A DNA stretch of 64,000 nt, from contig PGZM01000012.1 in NCBI GenBank assembly GCA_002841395.1, positions 1 through 64,000 on the forward strand, written 5' to 3'. How positions within the stretch are numbered: position 1 is the stretch's first letter; each line of letters starts with the position of its first letter. The translations under genes were made by a program, and so were the position numbers. The notes beneath the pieces are model-generated. The model made no database searches, was not told where the DNA came from, and saw nothing but the letters and a program-made list of their open reading frames with translations. This stretch comes from Firmicutes bacterium HGW-Firmicutes-9 (lineage in GTDB: Bacteria > Bacillota > Clostridia > Christensenellales > CAG-138). Positions 27,328 to 36,442 of the stretch are shown here, in pieces.

Positions 27328-28650
27328 TTATTCCTCTGCTTCTAATGTTAGGTTCTCAATTTGCGATGTGAAGTAAACATGCTCCAGATCGTTGACGTGG
27401 TTGATGATCAGGAAATCCGTAACGCCCATATTGCGAACCATGTTTAAAAACCCTGTCTGACCCTCTTCATACTCGCGCGGGTCGAGCAAAATGATGCGCT
27501 CGTAGGATTGCGCAAACCAGGTGACGAGCGCGTCCGCATACGAGTCCCCGACGACCAGCAGGCAGCTGCCGTCCGTCTTGCTTCCCACGAGGATCAGATA
27601 CGTACAGGAGGACTGAAGAAACGTGTAGTAGCCTTGCCGTGCGGGGTCGATCATGACGTCCTCGGCTTCGAGGTAGGAGCCGTCCTCGGCATTGGTATAG
27701 TAAATCTCTTTGTTATTGATCCCTTGATAGAGATAATAATCCAGCGTATCCGGATAGTCTTTCAGGCTGGTTGCTACCGTGTTATTCTGCGCATAGAGAT
27801 AACCGAGGAAAGGCTTGCCGGTCAGTTTGTCATACTGTTCGATCGGTACATAGTCTACGCCTGCTGTTTCAAAGAACGCTTTTGCGGCGAAGTATGCGCC
27901 GAACTGCGACCAGTGGTGGTCGGTTCTATAATAGGTTTCATTGACGTCCTGCTGTGATAGCGGGGTATAGCAGTCCACGGTGCGCACCAGAGAGTCGACG
28001 TTTTGATACACCATGTCGATAACGGGCTTCTGCGGATCCGAATACTGCTTCAGATCGGCTGCTTCAAACTCGATCCGGCTGGGCGCAAGGAGCAGATACT
28101 TGTTGACGTAATCGGGAACGATGTTGAAGCAGGTGTTGATCGTTTTGACGAAGTATTGCGCGCTGGATTCACTGTAGACATAGAGCGAAAGGATGCGGTC
28201 GTCCAGAATCAAATAGTCCTGCTGCGTATCGGCTTCTTCGGCGTTGTCCCCGTTGCCTGCAGCGTTTGCATCGCCTGATTGATCTGTGGCAGCGTTATCA
28301 CTGCCGGCGGTCTGCGCAATATTCGGATCGACGGAGTCGATATCCACGCCGATATCCACGTCTCTGGACACAAGCTTCATATCGCTTTCGCGCTCAATCA
28401 GCACCTCGATCTGCTGCGCGACGGCGATGAAATCGCTTCGGAACATTGCGTGATCGGAGACAAAGTCTTCCGCCTGCATGGCAAAGCCTCCCGAAAACCA
28501 CGTGTCACGATTCAACTCCGGAAGCTCGGTCAGCATACGGTTTTCGCTCACTGAGACGGTTTGATGATCCCAATAGGAATACACGCTTACACCCAGAAGA
28601 GCGCAAAACAGGATGGCTAATAGAAATGCCCATATCCAATTTCGTTTCAT
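27328..28650 (-). CDS. DHHW-motif protein (AlgX/AlgJ-like, polysaccharide O-acetylation)
   Basis: 440 aa with an N-terminal membrane helix (about residues 7-28) and an SGNH-like extracellular domain. The motif DHHW is present in YYRTDHHWSQFG, and ENRMLTELPEL and VVGDSYADALVTWF match the family's start and nucleophile-type segments. Such proteins take acyl groups delivered across the membrane by an MBOAT protein and place them on the polymer. The MBOAT gene lies immediately upstream, 15 bases away. A low-complexity acidic/Asn segment (about 105-140) separates two parts of the domain. Confidence 0.85.
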   Translation of the reverse strand: MKRNWIWAFLLAILFCALLGVSVYSYWDHQTVSVSENRMLTELPELNRDTWFSGGFAMQAEDFVSDHAMFRSDFIAVAQQIEVLIERESDMKLVSRDVDIGVDIDSVDPNIAQTAGSDNAATDQSGDANAAGNGDNAEEADTQQDYLILDDRILSLYVYSESSAQYFVKTINTCFNIVPDYVNKYLLLAPSRIEFEAADLKQYSDPQKPVIDMVYQNVDSLVRTVDCYTPLSQQDVNETYYRTDHHWSQFGAYFAAKAFFETAGVDYVPIEQYDKLTGKPFLGYLYAQNNTVATSLKDYPDTLDYYLYQGINNKEIYYTNAEDGSYLEAEDVMIDPARQGYYTFLQSSCTYLILVGSKTDGSCLLVVGDSYADALVTWFAQSYERIILLDPREYEEGQTGFLNMVRNMGVTDFLIINHVNDLEHVYFTSQIENLTLEAEE

Positions 28651-28665
28651 ACGTGCTTCCTTTCT

Positions 28666-30066
28666 TTAAAATCGAAAATAGAGGAAGGGGTTATAGCTTT
28701 GCTTCATCGTCAGGATGTAGCATCCGACGATCAACAGTATGCACAGCACGGTTTTTATGCCGTTGGTTGCAAATCCTTCTTTGAAGACTTTCTCCGCAAT
28801 CCGTTTGGGTATCGGTGTAACGCCAATCAGCATAAACGGCACCAGATAGAACACCTGATTCGCGCTGGTGAGTTCCCGAACGCTCATTACGATTGCGTCC
28901 GGATTCAGCCCGAACAGAGAACGGGTGAAGCCGACGACCTGGCTCAGATCGGTATAATAGAAGATTCCCCAGCCGAACATGACCAGAAGAAGCAGCAGCA
29001 CGTTGCTGGCGATGGGGATTCGATGGAACTCGATCTCAACCCGGGAGAGCGCTTTTTCGACCACCAGCAGTACGGCGTAGTAGAGACCCCAGAGGATGAA
29101 GTTCCAGTTCGCGCCATGCCAAAGTCCGGTGAGCGCCCAAACGATCAGGATATTCAAGTATTGGTGCTTCCGGTTTCCGCCAAGCGGGATGTAGACATAG
29201 TCGCGAAAGAATGTGCTGAGGGACATATGCCATCTGCGCCAGAAATCGGTCACAGAGCGCGCAATGTACGGATAGTTGAAGTTCTCCTTAAACTCAAATC
29301 CGAAGATTTTTCCAAGACCGATCGCCATATCCGAGTATCCGGAAAAATCGAAATAGATCTGGAACGTGTACATTAATAGCCCGATCCATGCGCCGCTTGC
29401 CGAAAGCGTTGCATATTGCGTGGTCATCAGAGACGTTGCTACGGCACCTGCGTAATTGGCAAAGACTACCTTTTTCGCCAGCCCGACAGCAAACCGGAAC
29501 GAGCCGTTGATAAATCCCTGCGTTGTCTCCTGCCTGTTCTTAATCTGCTCCGCGATATCGATGTAGCGAACGATGGGGCCTGCAATCAGCTGCGGGAACA
29601 TGGAGATATAGAGCAAAACGTACAGAAAGTTCTTTTGCGGCGGGACGCGCTCGCGGTAGACGTCGATGACGTAGGTCAGTGCCTGGAACGTGAAAAACGA
29701 AATTCCGATGGGCATTGCATAGGGGAATGGTGATATCGCGGCGTTGCTAATTGCGTTGATGTTGTCGATGAAGAAGTTCAGGTACTTGAACATGAACAGC
29801 ATCACGAGATTGAGCACGATCCACAGAGCGAGCAACAGCTTTTTTGCCGTCAAATTCTTGACGCGGGGGAATATCAGGCCGCCGATATAATCGATGAACG
29901 TGAGCGCGATCATTGCGAAAACCCACTTCGGCTCACCCCACGCATAAAAGATGAGCGATGCCAGCAGGAGAACCATATTGCGCCATACATTATTCTTAAA
30001 CAGGAAATACAGTCCGATTACGACTGGTAGAAATATTCCCAGAAATATGGCGCTCGAAAATACCAT
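28666..30066 (-). CDS. MBOAT O-acyltransferase (AlgI-like)
   Basis: 466 aa, polytopic, starting MVFSSAIFLGIFLPVV as AlgI proteins do. Conserved family parts are QLIAGPIVRY, FDFSGYSDMAIGLGKIFGF, PYIARSVTDFWRRWHMSLS and LTGLWHGANWNFILWG, whose His is the family's active-site residue. The protein passes acyl groups, usually acetyl, across the membrane to a partner such as the DHHW protein encoded next. The polymer of this locus is therefore probably O-acylated. Confidence 0.95.
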   Translation of the reverse strand: MVFSSAIFLGIFLPVVIGLYFLFKNNVWRNMVLLLASLIFYAWGEPKWVFAMIALTFIDYIGGLIFPRVKNLTAKKLLLALWIVLNLVMLFMFKYLNFFIDNINAISNAAISPFPYAMPIGISFFTFQALTYVIDVYRERVPPQKNFLYVLLYISMFPQLIAGPIVRYIDIAEQIKNRQETTQGFINGSFRFAVGLAKKVVFANYAGAVATSLMTTQYATLSASGAWIGLLMYTFQIYFDFSGYSDMAIGLGKIFGFEFKENFNYPYIARSVTDFWRRWHMSLSTFFRDYVYIPLGGNRKHQYLNILIVWALTGLWHGANWNFILWGLYYAVLLVVEKALSRVEIEFHRIPIASNVLLLLLVMFGWGIFYYTDLSQVVGFTRSLFGLNPDAIVMSVRELTSANQVFYLVPFMLIGVTPIPKRIAEKVFKEGFATNGIKTVLCILLIVGCYILTMKQSYNPFLYFRF

Positions 30067-30206
30067 TCGGTTACCTTACCTTTCCCACGGTCTGCGTGAT
30101 CAATCTATCGGGTCTTCGCTTGAATGGAGCATTGGAAATTCGGCGAAAACGGTTTTTCTATTGAATATCAAAATGCTTGATCTTTGCTTTAGTGTATAGA
30201 TCAATG

Positions 30207-31253
30207 TTAGTATCGATTGCTCATCAGTTCAAAAAACAACTCCTGATTTACGATTCGGCTGGGCATTTCGGAGCCGATGTAGCCATAAAACGTAGAATCC
30301 TGCGACAATGCAATGCAGTTGCGGGCGATGATCGATTTTGTCTGTCCCAGTGTACCCACGCGGCAGTGGGTTCCGATCAGGATGTCCTTTTGCGAAAACA
30401 CATTCCCGCCGATGATCACATTGTCCTCGATCACGATATCGCCATCGGCAAACACGTTCTTTCGAACGATTGAGCCGCTGCAGATGCGCAGGTTTTTATC
30501 CGCGTGCACGCTCTGCGTGATCTCGCAGTTTTGTTCAAGCGTGAGATCCCCGATGGAGATCACGGAGCCGTCAATGCGCTCATTCGCAGGTACGCGCTGC
30601 TGATCATAAACCCGATCCGAAGCTGGCATCTCATCAGCCTTGTGTTCAAGCGGCATCTCGCGCTCATCCCAAGGTTTAATTCCTGAATGAATTTCGGGAG
30701 CATATAGTCGTTGGAACGTACAACCGAACTCGATCGTGATGCGTTTTCCCGCCGTCGCGCTGATTCCGAGATCGCAGTCCTCGAAAACCGAAAGTGTGTT
30801 TTCCGCATCGATCCAGCGAACGACGCGCACGCCGCGATCAAGTTTGACATTCTCCATGCCTGCCAGCGCGCGGATCGTTGTTCTTGCTCTAACGCGCACA
30901 TCCTTTTCGCTGTAGATCTCCTTCTGAAAAACGCAGTGGGCGGGAATGTCGAGTGGCGCACGGGTCGCAAGCACGACCTCGCTGATTTCGCTATAGGGGG
31001 AGAGCTCGACTCCGTCCGCGAGAAAGACTTTTTCGGCCTTGGATAGATACAAAACGGAATCATCCTGCTGTTTATCCCTTGCGGAAAGCAGTTTCTCGCG
31101 GAATGACTTGGCAAAATAGCGCGGATCCTTTGTGTTATCCACCTTGATAAACAGCGGTTCCTGCCCCTCTGAACCGCGCGAGTATCGTCCCAGCAGGAGA
31201 GGGAAGAGCATTAAGCTGAGCATGATGCAAAAAATCACGAACAGAAATGTCAT
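30207..31253 (-). CDS. Membrane-anchored bactofilin-like beta-helix protein
   Basis: 348 aa. One membrane helix at about residues 2-22, a cytoplasmic or extracellular linker, then two stretches of short repeating turns with the hydrophobic spacing of a beta-helix (about 75-190 and 225-335): VFADGDIVIEDNVIIGGNVFSQKDILIG is typical of bactofilin/polymer-forming domains. AAAGGAGAG precedes the ATG. It sits between the synthase and the acyltransferase genes, so a scaffold that organises the polysaccharide machinery is a reasonable guess. I do not know a named family with this exact architecture. Confidence 0.5.
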   Translation of the reverse strand: MTFLFVIFCIMLSLMLFPLLLGRYSRGSEGQEPLFIKVDNTKDPRYFAKSFREKLLSARDKQQDDSVLYLSKAEKVFLADGVELSPYSEISEVVLATRAPLDIPAHCVFQKEIYSEKDVRVRARTTIRALAGMENVKLDRGVRVVRWIDAENTLSVFEDCDLGISATAGKRITIEFGCTFQRLYAPEIHSGIKPWDEREMPLEHKADEMPASDRVYDQQRVPANERIDGSVISIGDLTLEQNCEITQSVHADKNLRICSGSIVRKNVFADGDIVIEDNVIIGGNVFSQKDILIGTHCRVGTLGQTKSIIARNCIALSQDSTFYGYIGSEMPSRIVNQELFFELMSNRY

Positions 31254-31267
31254 GAAGCCACTCTCCT

Positions 31268-32554
31268 TTACATTGGATTTTCTGTCTCATCGGGATCCGA
31301 TTCAAAGAAACGATCCGTTTTGACCCACTCGACATGCCGCTGGGTAATCGTATCAACAACAGCGTCGAAGAATCCGAGACTGATATGCCACATGTAGAAA
31401 TAGAAACTAAAGCACATCGCAGGAAGCACGAGAAGCTCATCCTTCATTCCATCGAGGAGCGCACCGGCAGCGATTTCATAGAATGGCGCAAAGTTACCCC
31501 AGGCATTGAATGCGCCGACAAACAGAACAATCCACCATCCGGTGAGAATATCCATCTCTCCCAGAAAGAAAAGCGCGATGCAATCGAGAAATGCCAGCCC
31601 AAGCAGGAACGGTACAATGTAGACGAGCAATAGTAGAACCGCATCGATTCGCTGGAAGAACGAAAGCCTGTTTACCGTTAACGTTTTGCCAAGGTAACGA
31701 AACATGACTTCATTATGTCCGCGGGACCAACGCCTGACCTGCTTGCCGCGTGCATCCCAGGATTCTGGCGCTTCCTCGTAACACTCCGCACTATTATCGT
31801 AGACAATGTGCCAGCCATCTAGCGCAAATCGATACGTAAGCTCGGTATCTTCTGCGAGGATATGCTCGTCAAAACCACCGCCGTGCAGAATCAGACTCTT
31901 TCGGAACGCGCCGACGGTTCCGCCGTATTGCGGCAGCAACCGCATGTTATATCGCGCTTGTTGATCGACCTGATATCCGCCTGTGCGCTCCAGATTGAGC
32001 AGGTTTGTTAGCGTGTTCTTGCTTGCGTTTAGCGGGATGACCCGTCCCATAACGGCACCGACCTGCGGGTCGTTAAATGCTGTTGCAAGTTTTTTCAATA
32101 GATTCTTACTCGGGCGGTAATCCGCGTCAAACACGATCATGATTTCGCCTGTTGACATGACCATGCCTTCATTCAACGCGACGGGCTTGCCTCTTCGCTG
32201 ATCCGGGTCTGTGCGGTGTAGTGTCCGGATAATCGGATATTTACTGCTGTATTGATCAATGATTTGGCCGGTTGCATCGACGGAATGATCGTCTATTGCT
32301 ATGATTTCCAATTTATCCCAGTCATAGTCACACCTCAGCAAGGCGTCGAACAGCATCGTGATCACTCTGCCTTCGTTATGCATGGGGAGCAGCACGGTTA
32401 TCTTTGGCAGATCACTGTCGTATATATCGCGATAGGATAGCCTCTGCTGCGAGTATAGGCGGTTATAGGTGAAGATAATATGCCGCACCATGTAGACGAG
32501 CATCACGATGATCATGATGATGAAATAGAGCTTCATGATCGCTACCATTGCCAT
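31268..32554 (-). CDS. Processive glycosyltransferase family 2 (polysaccharide synthase)
   Basis: 428 aa with one N-terminal and several C-terminal membrane helices around a GT2 domain. Visible motifs are AIDDHSVDATG, the metal-binding VFDADYRP, the catalytic LAEDTELTYR and QVRRWSRGH, the QxxRW signature of processive synthases such as cellulose, hyaluronan and PNAG synthases. No PilZ domain follows. It should polymerise and export the chain. The start overlaps the preceding gene by 13 bases; ATG 32548 is an alternative with better spacing to AAAGGGGG. Confidence 0.9.
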   Translation of the reverse strand: MAMVAIMKLYFIIMIIVMLVYMVRHIIFTYNRLYSQQRLSYRDIYDSDLPKITVLLPMHNEGRVITMLFDALLRCDYDWDKLEIIAIDDHSVDATGQIIDQYSSKYPIIRTLHRTDPDQRRGKPVALNEGMVMSTGEIMIVFDADYRPSKNLLKKLATAFNDPQVGAVMGRVIPLNASKNTLTNLLNLERTGGYQVDQQARYNMRLLPQYGGTVGAFRKSLILHGGGFDEHILAEDTELTYRFALDGWHIVYDNSAECYEEAPESWDARGKQVRRWSRGHNEVMFRYLGKTLTVNRLSFFQRIDAVLLLLVYIVPFLLGLAFLDCIALFFLGEMDILTGWWIVLFVGAFNAWGNFAPFYEIAAGALLDGMKDELLVLPAMCFSFYFYMWHISLGFFDAVVDTITQRHVEWVKTDRFFESDPDETENPM

Positions 32555-33327
32555 TCCCCCTTTCCGGCGTTCGAGCTCATGCGATAACTCGCGCCCCGGA
32601 CAAAAATAGCATAAATGGCAATCATGCCTAGGAAATCATATAGAACGCCGAATATGAAATAGAGTGCCGCCATATACAGAACCGTGAATCGATACAGTAA
32701 ATAGAGGTAAATGACATACCGCACGCATCCGAAGATGAACGAGAACAAAACCGTCACAATAAACGCAGCATACTTGTATCCTCCCGTTGGGAGAACCAGA
32801 TTGGTCGCCAGACCGCTGATGACTGTGATGGTCATCCAGGTTCCGATTTGCTGCAGAATATAGAGCCGGGAATAATCCTGAATGGTATACGGAAACAGAT
32901 CCGGGATCACCAGGAAGAATAGCGACGAAACAAGATGAACAAAAAGCCCCATGCTCAAATAGATCATGAGGGGACGATTGTTGCGATTGATTTGTGTTGA
33001 AAGCAATATAAAGAAAACCGAAATGATGGCGTTTACGAGACTATGCGTGAAACTGGGGGTCGTTCCTTCTATTGAAATAAACGATGCTTCGCCCAAGCCG
33101 GGAATGAACCGGACGGATTCGATGCTGACGACTGTCTTCGTTGTTGCGCGAAGAATCGCAGCACCCCAACTTGAGAGCGAAATTGTTATGGTTGGATAGA
33201 AAAAAAGAAACAAACAAAGGGTTGGAAGTACAAAAATGCCTAAGAATAATAAGCTGCGTGGTTTCGGTTTGTTCAGATGCCGATAATCGCGCGGATAGAA
33301 AATGCGGGATTTATTGTCGGGAACCAT
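32542..33327 (-). CDS. Polytopic membrane protein, first gene of the polysaccharide operon
   Basis: The ATG at 33327 with AAAGAG upstream is preferred over a GTG at 33339. About 261 aa with seven hydrophobic segments and short loops; no recognised domain or catalytic motif. It overlaps the synthase gene, so it is probably a synthase partner, in the position a copolymerase or second subunit would occupy. I could not assign a family. Confidence 0.6.
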   Translation of the reverse strand: MVPDNKSRIFYPRDYRHLNKPKPRSLLFLGIFVLPTLCLFLFFYPTITISLSSWGAAILRATTKTVVSIESVRFIPGLGEASFISIEGTTPSFTHSLVNAIISVFFILLSTQINRNNRPLMIYLSMGLFVHLVSSLFFLVIPDLFPYTIQDYSRLYILQQIGTWMTITVISGLATNLVLPTGGYKYAAFIVTVLFSFIFGCVRYVIYLYLLYRFTVLYMAALYFIFGVLYDFLGMIAIYAIFVRGASYRMSSNAGKGEWQW

Positions 33328-33415
33328 GTTCTCTTTCACCCTAATCTACCTCGAGGACCGTGCGAGGAAACGAGTAAGTAGTAGAAAACAGTTACATGGT
33401 TACTTGAATGTCATT

Positions 33416-33444
33416 ATTATAATACTATGAAATTGAGTTGTATA
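33416..33444 (-). promoter_or_regulatory. Candidate sigma-A promoter of the polysaccharide operon
   Basis: Read on the minus strand, TATACA and TATAAT stand 17 bases apart, with the second hexamer at 33416-33421. That leaves an untranslated leader of roughly 80 bases before the first gene. The -35 matches consensus at four of six positions; the call is from sequence only. Confidence 0.45.
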
Positions 33445-33747
33445 TACTTAAATATATACTATTTATACATAAAATGCAAAAAAACGCGCTTAATCGCCTA
33501 ATTGCTTATTGCAAAAATATCAATTTGTATGCTGCTTTACTCACTCTGTGGTTTACAGCTTTGGAATCATTAGATTACGATGTCATGCCGGGTGATCAGA
33601 ATAAGCGGATGATTTGAAGAAGTGGTGCTTATTCAAGGTGCAGATGACTGATGCAGTGCAACAGTTAGAACAGGTTAGTCTTTATGAATACTTCAGGGCA
33701 TTCGGGTTGCAGTTTGTGCAGGAATATTGATTCGCGACAACCAAAAA

Positions 33748-33841
33748 AGCAAACAAAAACGGCCACCGAAATGGTGACCGTTTTGTTTGGCTAAACCCTC
33801 ACGAAGTGATACAATCGCGCGAATCAATGGGGGTGGGTGCA
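33748..33841 (+). repeat. Intergenic repeat copy C with terminator-like hairpin
   Basis: It matches copy B (14082-14174) from AGCAAACAAAAACGG through the hairpin (GGCCACC with GGTGACC, T-rich end) to GAATCAATGGGGGTGGGTGCA, and is followed by two more GATGGGTGC/GGTGGGTGC units. It is downstream of the minus-strand gene that ends at 33912, so relative to transcription it is in the opposite orientation from copy B. Confidence 0.7.
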
Positions 33842-33911
33842 GATGGGTGCAGGTGGGTGCAAACAGACAGAATGCGGAATGCGTTAAACAATCATCAATT
33901 GATAAATTATG

Positions 33912-34916
33912 TTAATCGAAATAGATAATATCTCCCGACTCACGTCCGCCTTTGTATGGCTGATTGATTACGTTGCCTTGAAATATCATCACGGCAGTCG
34001 CTCCACCGTCAAAATTATAGGCCTGTTTACAACCGAGACTTTCAAACAAGGCGGACAACTCCGTTAAGTTCATGCCGATCGAATAATCTTTTTGTCTACC
34101 ATCAACAATGACAAAACAATAGTGTCCAGGCGTATAGTAGCCTATAGCGCTTCTCGGATGGCGATCCGTCAATGTTGAGTTGAACTCGGATAACTTCCCG
34201 CCATTCTCATCAAGTAAAGGTGGCCCAAAGGACCAAGATTGCCAAATCCCACGAGATACAGCTTCGGTTAAGTTAAAATTCGCAGAATCATAGGTTTTCA
34301 ATTCGCCATCGTTATATAAAATACAGACATCGGTATTGGGTACATCTCGATATAGGGTACCGTTTCGAACAACGATACCTTGGCTTCGTGCGCTGTAGTA
34401 ATCACCTGTAACGGCAAATACCGCTTGATTTTCATTGGCAGTTGTAAGTGGAAAATCATAGATGTTCTTGCCGTATTTTCCCTTGGCAAACGCGGTTTTT
34501 AAAGCGTCGATGTTCTTTACGTAGACGTCAGCGACAAAGTAGGTAACACTGTTTTCCTGAACACGATTAATCGCTATTTTTACGGTATCCGTTTGATAGC
34601 TATAAAGCGCATTTACGCCAGTATCCGTTGCAGGGAATACCATAGAAAAATCACCCGGAATTGGTGATGCTGAGGGTGGGGGTGTCACTGATGAAGGATT
34701 CAATGACGATGTCAATGTATCAGAAATAATCGGCGTAGGCGTAAAACTTGAATAGCGAGATGCATCGACAGGCTGCAGCTTACGAGGCAACACGTGATGG
34801 AATAATGCGAATATATTCAAGGCAATTCCGAAGAATATAATATCGCGAAGGATAACTTTTATAGCGTTAAATTTCTTCTTCGTTTTCCTATTTACATGTT
34901 TGTGCTTGTATACCAT
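33912..34916 (-). CDS. Phosphodiester glycosidase (NAGPA-domain) family protein, membrane anchored
   Basis: ATG at 34916 follows TTGGAGG. About 334 aa: a basic N-terminus, one membrane helix at about residues 20-38, a Ser/Thr/Pro-rich linker (about 50-90), then a domain of the GlcNAc-1-phosphodiester alpha-N-acetylglucosaminidase (uncovering enzyme) family, with RSAIGYYTPGHYCFVIVDGR and the C-terminal NFDGGATAVMIFQG signature. In bacteria these domains are thought to act on sugar phosphodiesters of cell-surface polymers. A paralogue with the same layout is at 37312-38382, on the other side of a two-component system. Confidence 0.8.
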   Translation of the reverse strand: MVYKHKHVNRKTKKKFNAIKVILRDIIFFGIALNIFALFHHVLPRKLQPVDASRYSSFTPTPIISDTLTSSLNPSSVTPPPSASPIPGDFSMVFPATDTGVNALYSYQTDTVKIAINRVQENSVTYFVADVYVKNIDALKTAFAKGKYGKNIYDFPLTTANENQAVFAVTGDYYSARSQGIVVRNGTLYRDVPNTDVCILYNDGELKTYDSANFNLTEAVSRGIWQSWSFGPPLLDENGGKLSEFNSTLTDRHPRSAIGYYTPGHYCFVIVDGRQKDYSIGMNLTELSALFESLGCKQAYNFDGGATAVMIFQGNVINQPYKGGRESGDIIYFD

Positions 34917-35015
34917 GTTAACCTCCAAAGATACTCATCATAGAGTAGCATCGAAAAATGAGAATCATTGGGGAAGAAAATGAAAAACAGATGAGAATTG
35001 CAATGTAAAACAAAT

Positions 35016-35039
35016 AAGACTCCCTTTGTAGAGAGTCTT
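35016..35039 (-). terminator. Terminator after the histidine kinase gene
   Basis: AAGACTC pairs with GAGTCTT across a 10-base loop; on the minus strand it is followed by ATTTGTTTT. It lies 18 bases beyond the kinase stop and separates the two-component genes from the glycosidase gene. Confidence 0.65.
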
Positions 35040-35056
35040 GTTCGCGAAACTTTTAG

Positions 35057-36442
35057 TTATTTTGGTAGAATGACGGATACGGTCGTTCCAATTCCTGGCT
35101 TACTCTCCGCAGATAAATAGCCGTTGTGTGCTTGGGCAATTGCTAAAACAATGGAGAGGCCAAGACCCATACCGCCCGTTGCGCGCGCACGAGCCGGATC
35201 GACGCGATAAAACCGCTCAAAGATATGACCGCAGTGCTCGGAATCCATCCCGATGCCGTCATCAGAAACGGATAGAACAATTTGCGAATCCTCGGGCACG
35301 AAACTAAGCTGGATTATTCCATCTTTTGGCGTATATTTGACGCTGTTATCGATCAAAGCGTGCAGCAATTGCTTGATCATTGTCCTGTCTGCGGTAAGAC
35401 TGTCATATTCCGTGTCGAGGGATATCTGATAACTGTGTTCAGGATCGATAAGAGATTGTTCTACCAATAGTTCACTAAATAGATCTCCAATTGAAAATGT
35501 GGAAACGCTCAATTGAGCCTGCATATTGTCGAAACGGGCGAGAATCAGCAAGTTTTCAACGAGTTGATTCATATAAGCAGTTTGCTTCTGCAGTGCTCGA
35601 ATACTGTCATGCAAGACAGCCTTATCTTCGCTTCCCCAACGAGAGAGTAAATCCACATTGCCTTGCATGATCGCAAGAGGTGTACGAAGTTCATGGGATA
35701 CGTCCGCAACAAATCGTCCCTGCTGCAGGTAAGCCGTCGATACACGCTCAAGCATGCTATTGATAGTAAGAGCCAGACTTTTCAATTCATCATCCGGTTC
35801 GGGCACTTCCAGACGCGCGTCAAGGTTGCTTCCTCCGATTTGATTGGTCGCCTCGATCATTTGACCGATTGGAGAAAGCATTCTTCTACTTGTAAAATTG
35901 CCAGCCCAAAGTGCCGCTAACGCACCGATCACATTCGCGCCGATGAGAAGGATTCCAAGTAATTGCAAAAATGCGGTTTCACTCTGGAGTTTTTGCACAA
36001 TATAGAGAGTTCCATATACCACATCGTGTTCTCGAATTTGCTGAGATGAACAAAGCAGCATATGACCGGAACTAAAAATCATAATAGGGGAAGTGGCTGA
36101 AACGGGAAGATCCTTCTCGTTTATGGGAAAATTTAGTAATCGATTGACCATCGTTCCCGAATTGTCATAAACGAAAATTGAAAGATACTGGTCGTTATTC
36201 TGCTCTTCAATTATTTCCCGATTGGAGAGGGACTCATTTTCTTCAATCTCCTCAATCAAATGATCGCTCATCAATTCTGTCGTGATGGCAAGATTACTTG
36301 ACTGTTTTTGAATCAAAAACTGGAAAGCGATGAAGAATACACCGATTGAGAGCACCATAAGAATCACAGCAAAAAGAAACGTATAGACGCCCGTTAACCG
36401 ATCAGAAAGCCTACTCTTTACGCGTTTTATCCCGTAAAACAT
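35057..36442 (-). CDS. Sensor histidine kinase of an OmpR-type two-component system
   Basis: ATG at 36442 with GGGGGATT upstream is preferred; a farther start at 36481 would overlap the regulator more. About 461 aa: membrane helix near 15-35, an extracellular region of 130 residues, a second helix near 155-175, HAMP, a HisKA domain with His250 in DVSHELRTPLA, and an ATPase domain with NSVKYTPKDG, DDGIGM and GGMGLGLSI. It should phosphorylate the regulator encoded just upstream, whose 3' end it overlaps by 32 bases. Phosphodiester-glycosidase genes lie on both sides, so the system may respond to or control surface-polymer processing. Confidence 0.9.
   Translation of the reverse strand: MFYGIKRVKSRLSDRLTGVYTFLFAVILMVLSIGVFFIAFQFLIQKQSSNLAITTELMSDHLIEEIEENESLSNREIIEEQNNDQYLSIFVYDNSGTMVNRLLNFPINEKDLPVSATSPIMIFSSGHMLLCSSQQIREHDVVYGTLYIVQKLQSETAFLQLLGILLIGANVIGALAALWAGNFTSRRMLSPIGQMIEATNQIGGSNLDARLEVPEPDDELKSLALTINSMLERVSTAYLQQGRFVADVSHELRTPLAIMQGNVDLLSRWGSEDKAVLHDSIRALQKQTAYMNQLVENLLILARFDNMQAQLSVSTFSIGDLFSELLVEQSLIDPEHSYQISLDTEYDSLTADRTMIKQLLHALIDNSVKYTPKDGIIQLSFVPEDSQIVLSVSDDGIGMDSEHCGHIFERFYRVDPARARATGGMGLGLSIVLAIAQAHNGYLSAESKPGIGTTVSVILPK

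Larger units (their letters stand above)
33328..33911. other. Intergenic region upstream of the polysaccharide operon
   Basis: 584 bases without a credible gene. They hold an AT-rich promoter zone for the minus-strand operon (33416-33444) and the 94-base repeat copy C. The rest shows nothing I can identify. Confidence 0.5.

Noticed and set aside
28699..29376. Plus-strand open frame of 225 codons
   Set aside because: Antisense to the AlgI-like gene, whose MBOAT motifs are unambiguous.
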